Source of the DNA: Avena insularis
Taxonomy: Eukaryota; Streptophyta; Magnoliopsida; Poales; Poaceae
Length of the DNA: 64,000 nucleotides
Assembly: GCA_023614405.1 (NCBI GenBank)
Contig: CM042685.1
Coordinates: 187,708,257 to 187,772,256, forward strand
Direction: 5' to 3'
Shown here: one piece after another, positions 43,884-55,550 of the stretch
Numbering within the stretch: position 1 is the stretch's first letter
Layout: each line of letters begins with the position of its first letter
Program-made: the position numbers and the translations under genes
The notes under the pieces: model-generated
Database searches by the model: none
Told to the model about the DNA's origin: nothing
Seen by the model: the letters and a program-made list of their open reading frames with translations, nothing else

Positions 43884-45812
43884 CCAAGGTTCTATCTCAC
43901 TTCCATGTTTCTTAGCAATAAAATCTTCCTTAGTGTACCTGATGTTCTTAGTGTGCTTCTCAGGCTCTTCCTCAACTTCCTCCTTATCAGGAGCATCATT
44001 TTTATCATTACCACTCTCAATTTCAGCATCAGAGACAGATATACTATTAGGATCTACAGCAGGTTCAAGTAGTTACTCAACTATTTTATGTTTCTTTTTC
44101 TTTCTCTTACAAGGAATACCACTACTTTCACCTTGTTGAAAGTCCTGCTCAATTATTTTAGGGTGTCCTTCAGGATATAAAGGATTGTGAGTAGCTATAC
44201 CACTCCTAGTTCTAATTCCATAAGCATGTTTATCTCCTGAGGCATTAACTAGCATATCCTTTTGTACCTTAGCAAGTTGATCAAGTTGGGTTTGAACCAT
44301 TTGAAAGTGTTTACAAAGAATTTTAATATCATTAGTAGTTCTTTACACAATATCTTTCAACTCTTTTTAGCTCTAGTGTTTTCCATTAAATGATTCTGAA
44401 CTTGTTTATTAAAATTACCTTGTTTAACAATAAATGTGTCAAGTTCCTCTAAGCATTGATCAGGAGGCTTACCATAAGGAATATCACCTTCATCAAAGTG
44501 GAGAGAGTGTACCTCAATAGTAGATGAGTGGGGAATTGGCTTACATAATTCTTCTATAGGAGGTAGATTCTTCGCATCTTCAGCTCTAATACCTTTCTCC
44601 TTTAGACATTTCTTAGCTTCTTTCATCACATCATCATTTAATGCAATTACTCCGCTCTTCTTTGGTGTTGGTACTAGATATGGTTCAGGCATAACTAGTT
44701 CAGGAGTAATAGGCTCAGGTGTATTTAGCTCAGTTGAAGTCCAATCATAATAATTATTGCTTATTTTAGCCATTAATTCTTCAGCATCTGTAGGAGTTCT
44801 TTTCCTAAAAACACAATCAACAAAACTATCTAGGTATGTCCTAGAGTCATCAGTTAGTCCATTATAATAAATATCAAGAAGCTCATTTTTAGGTAATGGA
44901 CATCCAGGATGTGCATGAATCAAGGCACAGAACCTTGTCCATGGCTCAGGCAATTTCTCTTCTTCTCCCTGTTTAAAATCAAAAAGTCTCTGCAAATCAG
45001 CATGTCTAGCACTGGGAGGAAAATATTTCTGGAAGAAAGAAGCAATCAGGGCTATCAATGGAACTAGGAGGCAATCTATTAAACCAAGCCCTAGCTTCTC
45101 CTTTTAGTGAAAAAGGGGAGATCTTAGTAACAAAGTACTTGCGCATTTTAAAATCATCAGAGAATAAAGCACTCATAGTGGAAAGCTCATTCATATGAGC
45201 TACAACACTCTCATTTTCAGTCCCACAAAAAGGTTCTTTCTCAACAATGTCTAAATAGGATAAATCAAGAGAGAAATCATAATCTTTATCTTTTATATCT
45301 ATGGGAGAGGTGGCAAACTTAGGATCGGAGGACTGTTTAGGAATAATGGTATGTCTTGCAAGGAGAATCTTAATAGCACTAGCACCATGTGTGTTTCGGC
45401 ACTCTTCAACAAATCCATCAGTAAACTCAATGTAGCCATCATTAATATCATAACTCTCTCTAGACTCAGGTGAGCTAACAGGTGTAACAGTGTCTTCACT
45501 AGGAGTTTTAGTGTTTCCTAGACCAGCCATAGTAGCATCTAGGAAAGGACCTAATGAACCACTCGCATCAAGCATAGTAGAAGTAACATCATGAGTATCA
45601 AAAGCAGTTTCAGATTCAGCAGTAGTAGCAGTGTGTGTAGCATGAGTATGTGGTGGTGGTGTAACAAGCTTACTTATAATAGATGGTGAATCAAGAGCAG
45701 AAGAGGTGCTTAGGACTGTACCTATTCTTGTAGTGGATGGTAAAATAGGAAACTTTCCATCACGAGACTTCCCCATGATGAAAGGAGTATCAATGAACAA
45801 TAATAGATCCAA
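43884..45812 (-). pseudogene. gag: gag and linker of element A
   Basis: A minus-strand gag. The N-terminal frame begins at ATG 45812 or, more likely, 45776 (MGKSRDGKFPILPS) and stays open to 45006; it carries a Thr/Ser-rich region and then the capsid core start (MRKYFVTKISPFSLKGEARA, WFNRLPPSSIDS). A shift near 45050 leads into the frame 45058-44357 with FFQKYFPPSARHADLQRLFD, EEEKLPEPWTRFCALIHAHP and LPKNELLDIYYNGL, the remaining capsid motifs of Athila gag. After stops at about 44357-44340 the linker frame 44300-43884 (VQTQLDQLAKVQKDML) leads to the protease. One frameshift and three stops disable it. No zinc knuckle is visible. Confidence 0.8.
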
Positions 45813-45836
45813 GTGAACTTACAAATAAAGCTATGC

Positions 45837-45854
45837 TCCCCCACAACGACGCCA
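45837..45854 (-). other. Degenerate tRNA-Asp primer binding site of element A
   Basis: TCCCCCACAACGACGCCA agrees with the tRNA-Asp 3' end in 15 of 18 positions, and is 11 bp from the LTR. It fixes this LTR as the 5' one. Confidence 0.75.
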
Positions 45855-45865
45855 AAAAATAGTCT

Positions 45866-47247
45866 TGATGACCCACAAGTATAGGGGATCGCAACAGTCT
45901 TCGCGAGTAGTATTACCTAATTTATTGATTCGACACAAGGGGAGCCAAAGAATACTTGCAAGCCTTAATAGTAAACAATCATAGGCAACAGTTGCACCTG
46001 GAAATAGTTCTTGCTCACAGAAGTTTATCAGTAGCAACAGTTTTGTAGTAGCAACAACAAAGCAACAGCAGCCGCAAAACAGGAGCAATAGTAACAGTAG
46101 TAGCAAACAGTAGGATATGAGCGCGGTAGGCATAGGGATGGATGGACGGGCATTGCATGGACGAGTATAAACATGTAACTTCAATACCTAGGGCAATTGC
46201 AGATAAATGAGAATAAGCATCCAAGTACTAAACAATCATAGGCATGTGCTCCATATATAGTCAAGTGTGCTCGCAATGAGAACTTGCACAACATATTTTG
46301 TCATGCCAGCCCGTTGGAGCGGCGCCTCAAGGGAACTACTGGCAATTAAGGTGATCCTTTTAATAGAGCACCGAAGAAAAGCATTAACACTCTGTGAACA
46401 CATGTGATCCTCACATCACAGCCATCCCCTCAGGTTGTCCCAATTTCTGTCACTTCAGGGACTTTGGATACGGACAATGATATGTGTACACAACTTGCAG
46501 ATAAGATCACAAACAATACTATCATAATGAATCAATAATAAATTCAGATCTGAGATCATGGCTTTCGGGCCCTAGTGACAAGCATTAATTACAACAAGTT
46601 GCAACAAAGTCAAATAGCACTAATAGAGATACTAGGCACCATGCCCTAACAATCTTATTCGATTACATGATAGAACTCATGCAATCCGTACCATCCCCAT
46701 AGCCTACAGCAGGGGATTACTCACTCATGGATGTGGGAAACATTGATGGTTGATGGAGAGGCATTGGTGATGACAATGGCGATGATCCTTCCCAAATTCC
46801 CCATCCTGGCAGGGTGCCAGAATCGAGTTTCTGGTTCCGAATCGCGGCTTCTAGTGGTGGCAGCGCAGCGTAACTCTTTCTGGAAAAACGATAAACCCCC
46901 CTCGGTTTTTAGGTCAAGAGGCTTCTTATAGGCGAAGAGGGAGGCCGAGGGTGTGCAGGGTGCACCCCCTAGGCATGGCAGTGCCTAGCCAGCATGATGG
47001 TGTGTGGACCCCTAGGCCTCCACTTCGTCACGTACTCCGGCTCCGTGGATCTTCTGGTGAAATAGGATTTTTGGTATATTTTCCGGGATTTTTCCTGATA
47101 GTTGAGTTTTTTGCACATAAACTAGACACCAAAGTAATTCTGCTGAAAACAGCGGCAGTCCGTGTTAGTTGTATCCAAATCACACAAGTTTAGAGGAGAA
47201 ACAATAGCAAAAGTGTTCGGGAAAGTAGATACGTTTTGGACGTATCA
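45866..47247 (-). repeat. 5' LTR of element A
   Basis: A direct repeat of 23050-24390. On the minus strand it starts TGATACGTCCAAAACG and ends GGGTCATCA. This start and the leader text are very familiar from Triticeae Gypsy LTRs of the Sabrina/WHAM group. ATCGG follows at 47248-47252. Confidence 0.9.
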
Positions 47248-47859
47248 ATCGGCAGGGCAAAGGATTCAATGAAGGCGGTGAAAACTATGGAAACTGAGTA
47301 CAAGAATTTACTTTCTCAAGAGAAGGCAGTGCATGTTCCTTCACACGTGATCCGAGATCCAGGTTTCAAGCGAAACCTAGTATGGGATCCGACTCCGACT
47401 AAGGAAGAAAAACCAACAACTATCCCTTATTACAATAAGGCAGGAAAGCAAGTCATGCCAACGCCCTCCTTGAACATGGCCATAGCCAAAACACTGCTAT
47501 AACAAGATAGATCTCCGGAAGTGGTGGCATAGGTATAAGATCTGGTGGCCAAGGCTGTCAAGCAATAGGAAAAATCCACCTCCTCTCAGAGGATCATGAC
47601 TAACCCAAAGCTTTGTCAGTCTAGCACCCATAATCATCCCATGGACAGGGCCCCAGCACAAAAAGTCAACAAGACCCCTGTGATGAAGGATCATGCACAG
47701 TTTCCACGAAATGAAGACGGTGGGATTCCTGCTATAGGACCGACGCTATTCTAACCTCCTCTGATCATGAAGGTAGAGAACAATATCAACGATCCTTGGC
47801 GGGCCCCTAACAATCCCACCATCACGATGAGCTACAACCTCATCACTGCACCAGTATGA
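47248..47859 (+). pseudogene. Relic H, gag N-terminal region (part d)
   Basis: The frame 47236-47502 (AKDSMKAVKTMETEYKNLLS, HVIRDPGFKRNLVWDP) continues past two stops in phase (47500, 47530) with VYDLVAKAVKQ and a Pro/Thr/Asn-rich stretch (MSYNLITAP) to the LTR of F. It is part of the gag N-terminal region of relic H; no domain is recognised. At least four stops occur. TATGA at 47855-47859 is the target site of F. Confidence 0.45.
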
Positions 47860-49620
47860 TGTTGGAGATATGCCCAAGAGGCAATAATAAAGTGGTTATT
47901 ATCATATCTTCATGTTTATGATAAATGTTTACATCCCATGCTATAATTTTATTAACCAGAAACATTAGTACTTGTGTGTTTTGTAAACATAAAAGAGTCA
48001 CTAGTAAGCCTCTTGGTAAGCAAGCTTGTTGATTAATAGATGATCATGGTTTCCTGATCATGGACATTAGATGTTATTAATAACAAGGTCATATAATTAG
48101 GAGAATGATGTGATGGATACACACCCATAGTAAGCATAGCATAAGATCAAGTCATTAAGTTCGTTTGCTACAAGCTTTTAGATACATAGTAACCTAATCC
48201 TTTGACCATGACATCATGTTAATCACCAACACCGGATGGATGCTTTGATGACATCAAACACCACTTCGTAACTGGGTGGTTATAAAGGTGACATTGGGTA
48301 TTCTGAAAGTGTGAATTGAAGCGCATGGATCAAGAGTGGGATTTATCCATCGATATGACAGATAGATATACTCTGGGCCCTCTTGATGGAGATTCATCCA
48401 ATTGGCTTGCAAGCATGTGACAAGGTCACAAGGGATATCACTTCATAGTACAAGTAAAGAGTACTTATCGGTAACAAGGTTGAACTAGGTATAGAGATAC
48501 CGATGATCGAATCTCAGATAAGTAAATTATCACACGACAAAGGGAATCGGTATCGTACGTAAATGGTTTATTCGATCACGAAGTCATCATTGAAATATGT
48601 GGGAGCCATATGGATTTCCAGATCCCTCTATTGGTTATTGACCAGAGTGGTGTCTCTATCATGTCTGCATAATTCGCGAACCATAGGGAGACACACTTAA
48701 GGAATCAATGTTGTTTAAGTAGATATGGAATATGAGTTGGAGACCGAATGTTATTTGGAATCTCGGATTGGATCTAGGACATCATGAGGAGATCCGGAAT
48801 GGTCCGGAGAATAAGATTCATATAAGGAAAGTAAATTTTCGGGGTTCAGAAATGTTTTCTGTGTTTTGACCGGAAGCTTCTTGAATGTTCTGGAAGGACC
48901 ACTAGTGGGTCCGCCACCTCAGGAGGGGTCACTTGGGATGCGGCATGACCTAGGGTCTAGCTGCACCAAGCCCTAATGGCAAACGGGACAACACTAGTAA
49001 ATTGGGGTCAAACCCTAGTTTGAAAAGTCAAATCCTAGTTTTAAAAGTCAAATCCTAGTTTGGGAAGGAAAGGGAAAACTTGAAGGGCAACTTCCCAACT
49101 CTTCCCTTGGCCGAATTTTTAGGGGGGGGGGACTCAGCTTGGGCTAGGAACCCCTTGGCTGCCGCCCCCTCTATATAAAGAGTGGTGGAGGCGCACCAAC
49201 CAAGCCCCAAGTCCCTTGCCCCTCTAAACCCTACGCGAAGCCCTGCAGGGATTCTCCACCACCACCACCACCACACCATCATGATGTTGGGATTCCGAGG
49301 GGATCAACTACCACTGCTGCCCTGATGGAACATGGAGAGGAAGGTCTTCATCAACTCCGTATGTCTGACCGGGTGTGGAAGCACTGCCGGAACGCGGCGC
49401 CGGAAGGATCGTCTACGTGATCTTGAGATCGGCAAGTGATCAACTACATCAACCACGAGAATCTGATCTCGTTAAATGCTTTGGATCTACGAGGATTAGT
49501 TATCTTCAATCTCGTTGCACCGATCTCGTGGATTAGATCTTGGCTTTGCCATAGATTGGATCTTGGTTTTATGTGTTCTTGCGATAGAATTTTTTTGTTT
49601 TCCATGCAATGAAGCCTACA
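47860..49620 (+). mobile_element. Element F: solo LTR of an Angela/BARE/WIS-like Copia retrotransposon
   Basis: This 1761-bp LTR starts TGTTGGAGATATGCCCAAG and ends AAGCCTACA. Flanks TATGA and TATGC agree in 4 of 5. A TATA box lies in CTATATAAAG at 49171-49180. There is no second LTR and no interior, so it is the product of LTR-LTR recombination. It resembles the LTR of D along much of its length, but at clearly lower identity than D's own pair. Confidence 0.92.
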
Positions 49621-49625
49621 TATGC

Positions 49626-50303
49626 CACCTCCGAGACACCCCTAGGGTGGCATTCTCATTCACAATAACTGAGCTCAACATGGGTAGAACGACGATAGAC
49701 GTAGAGACAATGACGGATGGAGGAGTAACAATCATCACCAAGATGACCAAGCAGCTCACCCACACCAAGAAACCATGATAGGCGCAACTGTTCCCAAGTA
49801 GGAGAAATAAAGAAGGCTAATAATCCACCACCACTACGACCTTCATCCCTAAGCAACCATCATGGTGATGGACCACGCATATCTCGTAACTAGCGGTGCG
49901 ATTATCCACCTCATGGCGGAAATCAGCAGACAAACCAACTGACACCTTACGACGCACGTGATCACGTCGATAGGATCCACGAGCCAGGGGAAGAACTCTA
50001 TCTAAGGCCAAGATGCTACAATCCAGTTATCCGAGTAACGGAATACTACATGGGTCTCCATATTAAGAAGTCTTGCAAGGCCTATAATGGATTCGCCAAG
50101 ACATCTACGTGGTTGCAGGACTACTACGCTTCGATCAAAACTGGAGGGGGATATCCCAACGTAGCAGTAAAATACCTTGCACTCATTCTCACGGGTACAA
50201 CCGGCTAATGGATCAATGATTTTCCAGAAAAATATATCTACAATTGATTGTACATGCATGAAGCTTTCACCCAAAACTTCAAGGGTATATACAAATGTCC
50301 CTA
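49626..50303 (+). pseudogene. Relic H, capsid part (part e)
   Basis: From about 49960 the text reads like the start of a Retrotrans_gag capsid domain: RCYNPVIRVTEYYMGLHIK, TWLQDYYASIKTGGG, VKYLALILTGTTG, then a stop in place of a Trp/Gln, then WINDFPEKYIYN and EAFTQNFKGIYKCP. The order 'two-helix, then W.N.LP, then F...F.GTY' is that of Tat-type gag. Before 49960 only short, broken frames exist. Several stops and shifts are present. Removing solo LTR G and one target copy makes CPYTIKDL continue in phase. Confidence 0.6.
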
Positions 50304-52633
50304 TGAAAGAACATGTTGGGCCCCATGTGTGGTTTTGATAATTAATGACAATCTTTATGGACTAATGTGTGTATTAAGTTATACTTGTAGGATTTGTCCA
50401 TTGGCATCGCTTGGAGCATGTGTTGGCTTCAAGGTCGATGAAATGCAAAGAATATATGTTGGGCAAGCTCAATATGCGAGGTCGATGATGAGGAATTAAG
50501 AAAGGCGTTCCATCTTGAGAAGGGCAAGATCATCTACATCGAGCTCAAGTGGAATGCTCAAGTCAAAGGTATTATCTTGACCGGGTTTAGGATAGATAAT
50601 CGTACTATCAAGAGGGGCTCTCGTATGAGTAATTCGGTCACATCGTTCGGAGAGAGCTCAAACCTTTGCATACTTGCATCATCGTATTTGGTTGTTATTT
50701 GGTCTTATCCATGTGAGGATATAGAGCTTGTTGTAATCTCCATAACAAGCTCTTGTTCATCTAAATCGGATCTCCCATTTGTATCTTGTTGCGATTTTGA
50801 TTTATGCGGCTTTTCGGTTTCTCACCAAGTGAGGTATATCACATTATTCTACTTGATACTTTCTCACTTGGTGATAATCAATATTTCCTTGTCGTCCTCT
50901 ATCCAACGCAATTTGAATCGGGTCAATCGGAGCTTCCAGTCAAAAGTTATTGCCGTTTGAATATTTGTCTGTCAATCTGTTTTCTAGGCCGAGCGGTAGT
51001 ACCGTCCGGGCGTGCCGGTACTATCGCCCGGGCCTAAAAACGGCCCGTTTTCTTTCTTCCTCGCTAGGTACCTTTTCCCGGTGGTACCGGTCAGCCCGGT
51101 AGTACCGCCTGTATGGGCCGGTACTACCGGCCGGCCTAGTTAATTTTCCCAGATCCAGATCCAGCTCCTGCCTTGCTCCCTCGCTGCTGCTTCGCCGCTG
51201 GTCCTGCTGATCATTGCGCTCGCAGGTCCCGCACGCAGCGTGTGCCAGCCCCGCCTCGATCCCCCCGCGTTCCCTCGCTCCGCCCTACCGCTTTGCTCGT
51301 CGCCCCGCTGGCCGCTGACCATACGTGGCTCGCGTTGCTTGGCCCCGCTGGCCTTCCCCTGCGCTGACGGCTGCTTCTGCTGCTTGCAACTGCCGCACAC
51401 GCGCGTCCACCTGCACGCACTGGCCCCACGCGCTACCGCTGCTTCCAAGATGCACCTCGCTGGGCCCTGGGCCGCCGCTGTCACGAGGACGCCACCTTCC
51501 GCTGGCCCATCGGCGCCGCCAGATTTTGACGCTGCCCTCACCTGCTGCATTGACTGGTTTTTGGGTATGTTCGGTCCGGTAGTACCGGTTCGATCCAGTA
51601 CTACCGGTCAGTCCAGAAAAAATGCCCCAATGGGCAGATTTTGCCTAGCCCTTTAAATAGCTTTGCCCCTTTGTCTTTTAAGATTGCTTCTTCCTCCTCC
51701 TTTTGTCTAAGCTTTGCCCCCATTTGCCTTACTATTTGAGCTTGATTTATACTCACCCCTCCATTGATTCTTGCATATATTTGAGGGGTAGTTGGAGGAG
51801 ATCTAGATCTACGTTTTGATCAAACCAAAACATCCCTTTGTGAGTGTATCTTTGGGGATCTAGATTTTGGGGGATTTTGTGTCTCTCTTTGATTCCTCCT
51901 CTCTTGTTCCCCCAATAGCTTTAGTAGCTTTGTTGGAACTTGAGAGTGAGGGATTTGAGCATCTTTGTGGTGTTCTTGCCATTTGCATTTGGTGCATCGG
52001 TTTGAGTTCTCCTCGAAGGATTTGGTTTGAGTTGCTCATTGGAGCTTGTCCCTCTTGGGTTCTTGGAACCCTAGACGGTTTTGTTGCCTTGGTGGCATTG
52101 TGGACTTGGTGGCATTGGTTCAGGCCTTTTGTGGCGTTTGTTGGGAGCCTCCAATTAACTTGTGGAGAAGTGCCCCAACCTTGTGAGAGGTTTCGGTTGC
52201 CACCGACAAGTGCACCGATAGTGGAAGCGTGGATCGATCCTATTGGGGTGAGATTCACCGGAGAATAAGGGAGGCCTTTTGTGGCGTTGGTGGTTTGATA
52301 CCACCCCCTCTCCAAACGATACGTACTCCATGTTGGGAGGAACTCGGTAAAATATCGGTGTCCCTGCGTGCCTCGATTATCTCTATACCCGAGCTCTATA
52401 CTTATGCACTTTACATTGTGATAGCCTTCGTGCTTGAAGTAATATATATCTTGCTATCACTTTGTTGCTTGTATTGCTTAGCATAAGTTGTTGGTGCACA
52501 TAGGTGAACCTTAGTTGTTCTAGGTTTTTCTTAACAAAGTAAACACTAGTTTTATTCTGCATTTTTTGAGGCACTCTAGGAAAAGTTTTAATCGCCTATT
52601 CACCCCCCTCTAGGCGACATCCGTATCCTTTCA
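50304..52633. mobile_element. Element G: unclassified solo LTR with TGAAAG...CTTTCA ends
   Basis: The 2330-bp block starts TGAAAG and ends CTTTCA, a 6-bp inverted terminal repeat. Flanks CCCTA (50299-50303) and CCCTG (52634-52638) agree in 4 of 5. The near-end text TATTCACCCCCCTCTAGG is common to a group of large Triticeae LTR retrotransposons, whose orientation is usually given on the other strand. Frames inside (50577, 51240, 51867) are unsupported. Element type (Gypsy or unclassified LARD) is open. The reading frame of H across the site supports a simple insertion. Confidence 0.75.
50994..51606. repeat. Cluster of CGGTAGTACCG palindromes
   Basis: The near-palindrome CGGTAGTACCG or one-to-two-base variants occur at 50994, 51016, 51079, 51097, 51119, 51577 and 51596, in both orientations of the central triplet, separated by GC-rich text. 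The first five lie within 140 bp. Confidence 0.9.
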
Positions 52634-52638
52634 CCCTG

Positions 52639-53590
52639 CACTATCAAAGACCTACAGTAGTGTGTATAAGAAAAGTATGAATCATCCAGGAACTATCTAT
52701 CCCATTGGATCGACATGAAAAATTCTTGCTTGGGAGTGCACGATCAAACCACCATGGCTTCCTTCATCGATGGCTTGAAAGAGGTTCACTACTCTGGCAT
52801 ATGTTGAAGAGTGATTAAGATAAGGGGAAGCTCGATCTTAACTCGATGATCACCATTTCCATCGAATTCGTGGCAGCTGATGATGATGCTAGTTGTGCCC
52901 TCCTAGTAGTAGAAAATCCAAACCATACCAACAAAAACAACAACAAGAAAAAAATACGCCTAAACACAAGCCTGTCGCCGACATGTTCACCATTACGTTC
53001 ACTAGTAGAGGAAATGGTGGACAACATGGACATGGGTGCGGAGCTGGTCATGGGCAACAACGTGGCAGTGAAACTACACTGCTACATCCCACGCTCCTTA
53101 GCCATAGGAAGAGTATTGGGACATGCCCCATTTTTCTCATCTTGATCCAAACGACAAGTCCACTCACACCAACCGCAACTGCAAGTTTGTCAACGACCTC
53201 AAGGAGGACCCATGGTCCGGATACTAACTAAGACGACACAATATACCCCGTGGAAAGGACAAAGGGAAGGAGGACAAGGAATCCAAGGATTCTGATGACA
53301 TGGATGAGGATGCTGATCCTAAGCCTATCGACATGGTCGAAGGAGGAGGAAAAATAAAAAATCTGTTCTAGAAAACAAAAGGTTCCTATCGAATCTTCCT
53401 TGGTACCTCAACTGTCTGAGCACAAAAAACTTCCCTAAGGATACTGCTTTCTACCCTTCCCAAAGTTCCTCAGTACGTAAGGTGGTCAGAAATTCTGGTG
53501 ACATGGGACAGAAGTGACCACCCAGAGATCACACCAGAAGAAAACCAGTATGCTATGTGTACCATCATAAATTTAGGAACCTAGTTGAGT
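52639..53590 (+). pseudogene. Relic H, end of capsid, zinc-like region and protease start (part f)
   Basis: Directly after G the capsid continues: TIKDLQ, then EKYESSRNYLSHWIDMKNSC and ASFIDGLKEVHYSGIC. A charged linker follows. Around 53130-53230 the frame gives HLDPNDKSTHTNRNCKFVND, a damaged form of the CPxHxxxxHTxxxCxxxxx zinc site of grass Gypsy gag proteins. Near 53440-53560 the text QYVRWSEILVTWDRSDHPEI matches the start of the protease region (FLKWSEHSITWSR-DHP in related elements). The catalytic motif itself is not reached: similarity stops at about 53590. Many stops and frameshifts, so very old. Confidence 0.6.
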
Positions 53591-55550
53591 TATCCCGAAT
53601 GCAAATATCAGGGGGAACAGAAACTTTTTCTTGTTTATTGATGTTGTGATTATTCGCTTGCTTGAACCTATGCAACTAAATGTGTAGTATAAGATATACT
53701 GCTCTACCTTCCCCTCAGTTTACAAAAGCTATTTGACAAACAAAGTTTCTAGGCCTATTATACATATTCTCAAATGTTTTGGCATTACAAAAACTTGAGC
53801 GAAGATGACTTCTACAAACACAAAATATTTAGTATCTTCTATTAACAAAATTATGAAGATCTATATAAGAACATCTCCTTATGTTTTCAATATAGAACTT
53901 TCAACTGCATCTTATCTCTAGCATTTTCCAAAAGGATCATTTATAAAACTTTTGATCCCCACTCTGGTAGAAGTACCAAGAGACTCTCAACTTCTTCAAA
54001 ACTCAAAACCTTCAATACCCCTCCCTTTACCCCAAACCAAACTTGATGGGTATTCATAGTAGTAGCTTTGAGTTGAGGACAAGATGAATTGCTTTGATCT
54101 GCTTGGTAAGATGAGTTGTGTTGATCTGCTGTTTGAATTGCTTGATTAGGAGTTAGTATGAGATACACTAGAGCTCATCTTTAAATAACCAAATAAAACC
54201 AACAATGCAACCTCTAATACTGAGGAGAAAATCATCAACTCATATCATAAGATAACCTCTCTCCCTATTATCGGGATCATCTTGGATAAGATACTTAAAA
54301 ACCCCTAACTCTTGATATAAGGACAAGTACCACCTCTAACATCATACTAGGGATGTAACCCACCATCTCCTATACCCTCCCTTGATCAATGAATCCATTC
54401 CCCAACTCTCGCAAGATTGTCTTGACCCTTGGTCATTACTCTGGCCATCTTTTTTTCTTTAAAGATTCAATTATGGCTCACATTCTTTTTATAGTTCCCA
54501 AGGCAGTGAAGACCAACTGAATCCTTGGATACTTTATATATAACCTACCCTCAAACATCATCCACTTTATGATGAGTATGGAACCTTGCATCACCTAAAA
54601 AACCTCACCATTTATGTCCTAGGCAAAATCCCAAATCTGCCAAAAGTTGACTTATGTCTAGAACTGTTAACGACATTCCATATTTGAGCACCAACCTTTC
54701 TAAAACCATGTACATTTTTGGAAATGTACCTGAACCATTTTTTCACCAACATGACTACTATCAAATCCAACTCTTTCCCCTGGCTAAACCCTTCTTGGAC
54801 CCACTCATACTTAATGGTTTTGCAAGCAAGAAAATAAGCTTTTTTGCAAATCTTAGCAACATGCCTACTTTGGCAGAAGCTCCCATCTTCATGCCATATC
54901 CCTTTGGACAATTCTTGGCATGTTTGTAATCTTCTAAACAAGTTCTATAAATCCATTGGATCTTTATGCTTCTCAAACCAATCATGTTTTGGAGGCAAGA
55001 TGATATTCTGTTTTGATAGCCTTAATTTCAACAAAGTTTGGCATCTTCTGTAAGAGTACTCAATCAGGATCAAGCCCAATTCTCTATACAATGAGGAAAT
55101 AAAACACTTGGTCTATACAACTATATGCCCCCTAAATCACATGTACCTTGGATCATCTTCTAGAGCTTGCTAACCTTGTATGAAAATATTAAAACACAAG
55201 ATCACTAAAAATGCTCAAACTCCAAATTCCTCAATTTGACTTATTTTCAAATCCAATCTAGTGATCTCTTCACACACCCTTGATCATGTACATCCACAAG
55301 TGCCATTTCCCCACCATGTTATTTTCAAATTTCTAAAGACTTGACATGATCCCCATCCTTTCCATTTTGTCACTTCACTATAAACCATCAAAGACACCCC
55401 CTAGATTTTGGTTCAAACTTCCCCTTTTTGTGTGCCTCACTTAGTACCACATAAAATTCAACTATGAACCCTTCTACCTTCCCTTTTTCCATTTAGTTTT
55501 AGCATCAAATCCAAATTTCACACCTCTAAAACCTTGCATACATGCATACA
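53591..55550. other. Unclassified AT-rich stretch
   Basis: I recognise no gene. A minus-strand frame at 54941-54612 (109 codons) and its plus-strand shadow have no familiar motif. Several tracts near 54220-54420 and 55280-55550 read like the non-coding interior of an LTR element. It may belong to the element that carries J, or be the 3' part of another insertion. ATACA at 55546-55550 is the left target copy of the following solo LTR. Confidence 0.4.

Larger units (their letters stand above)
23050..47247 (-). mobile_element. Element A: non-autonomous Athila-like Gypsy retrotransposon, split by element D
   Basis: LTRs at 23050-24390 (1341 bp) and 45866-47247 (1382 bp) start TGATGACC and end GGACGTATCA. 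Flanks are ATTGG and ATCGG, a 5-bp duplication with one change. Minus-strand order from the right: 5' LTR, near tRNA-Asp primer site (15 of 18), gag, linker, protease, an 830-bp spacer, the Athila-type extra ORF (split by D) and a 3' tail. Reverse transcriptase, RNase H and integrase are absent: the spacer between protease and the extra ORF is too short and non-coding. The shared 3' tail with B and the related primer site make A and B relatives with different LTRs. Without element D it would be about 9.6 kb. Confidence 0.9.

Noticed and set aside
51140..51656. Overlapping frames of up to 138 codons in solo LTR G
   Set aside because: GC-rich LTR sequence with no recognisable motif and frames on both strands.
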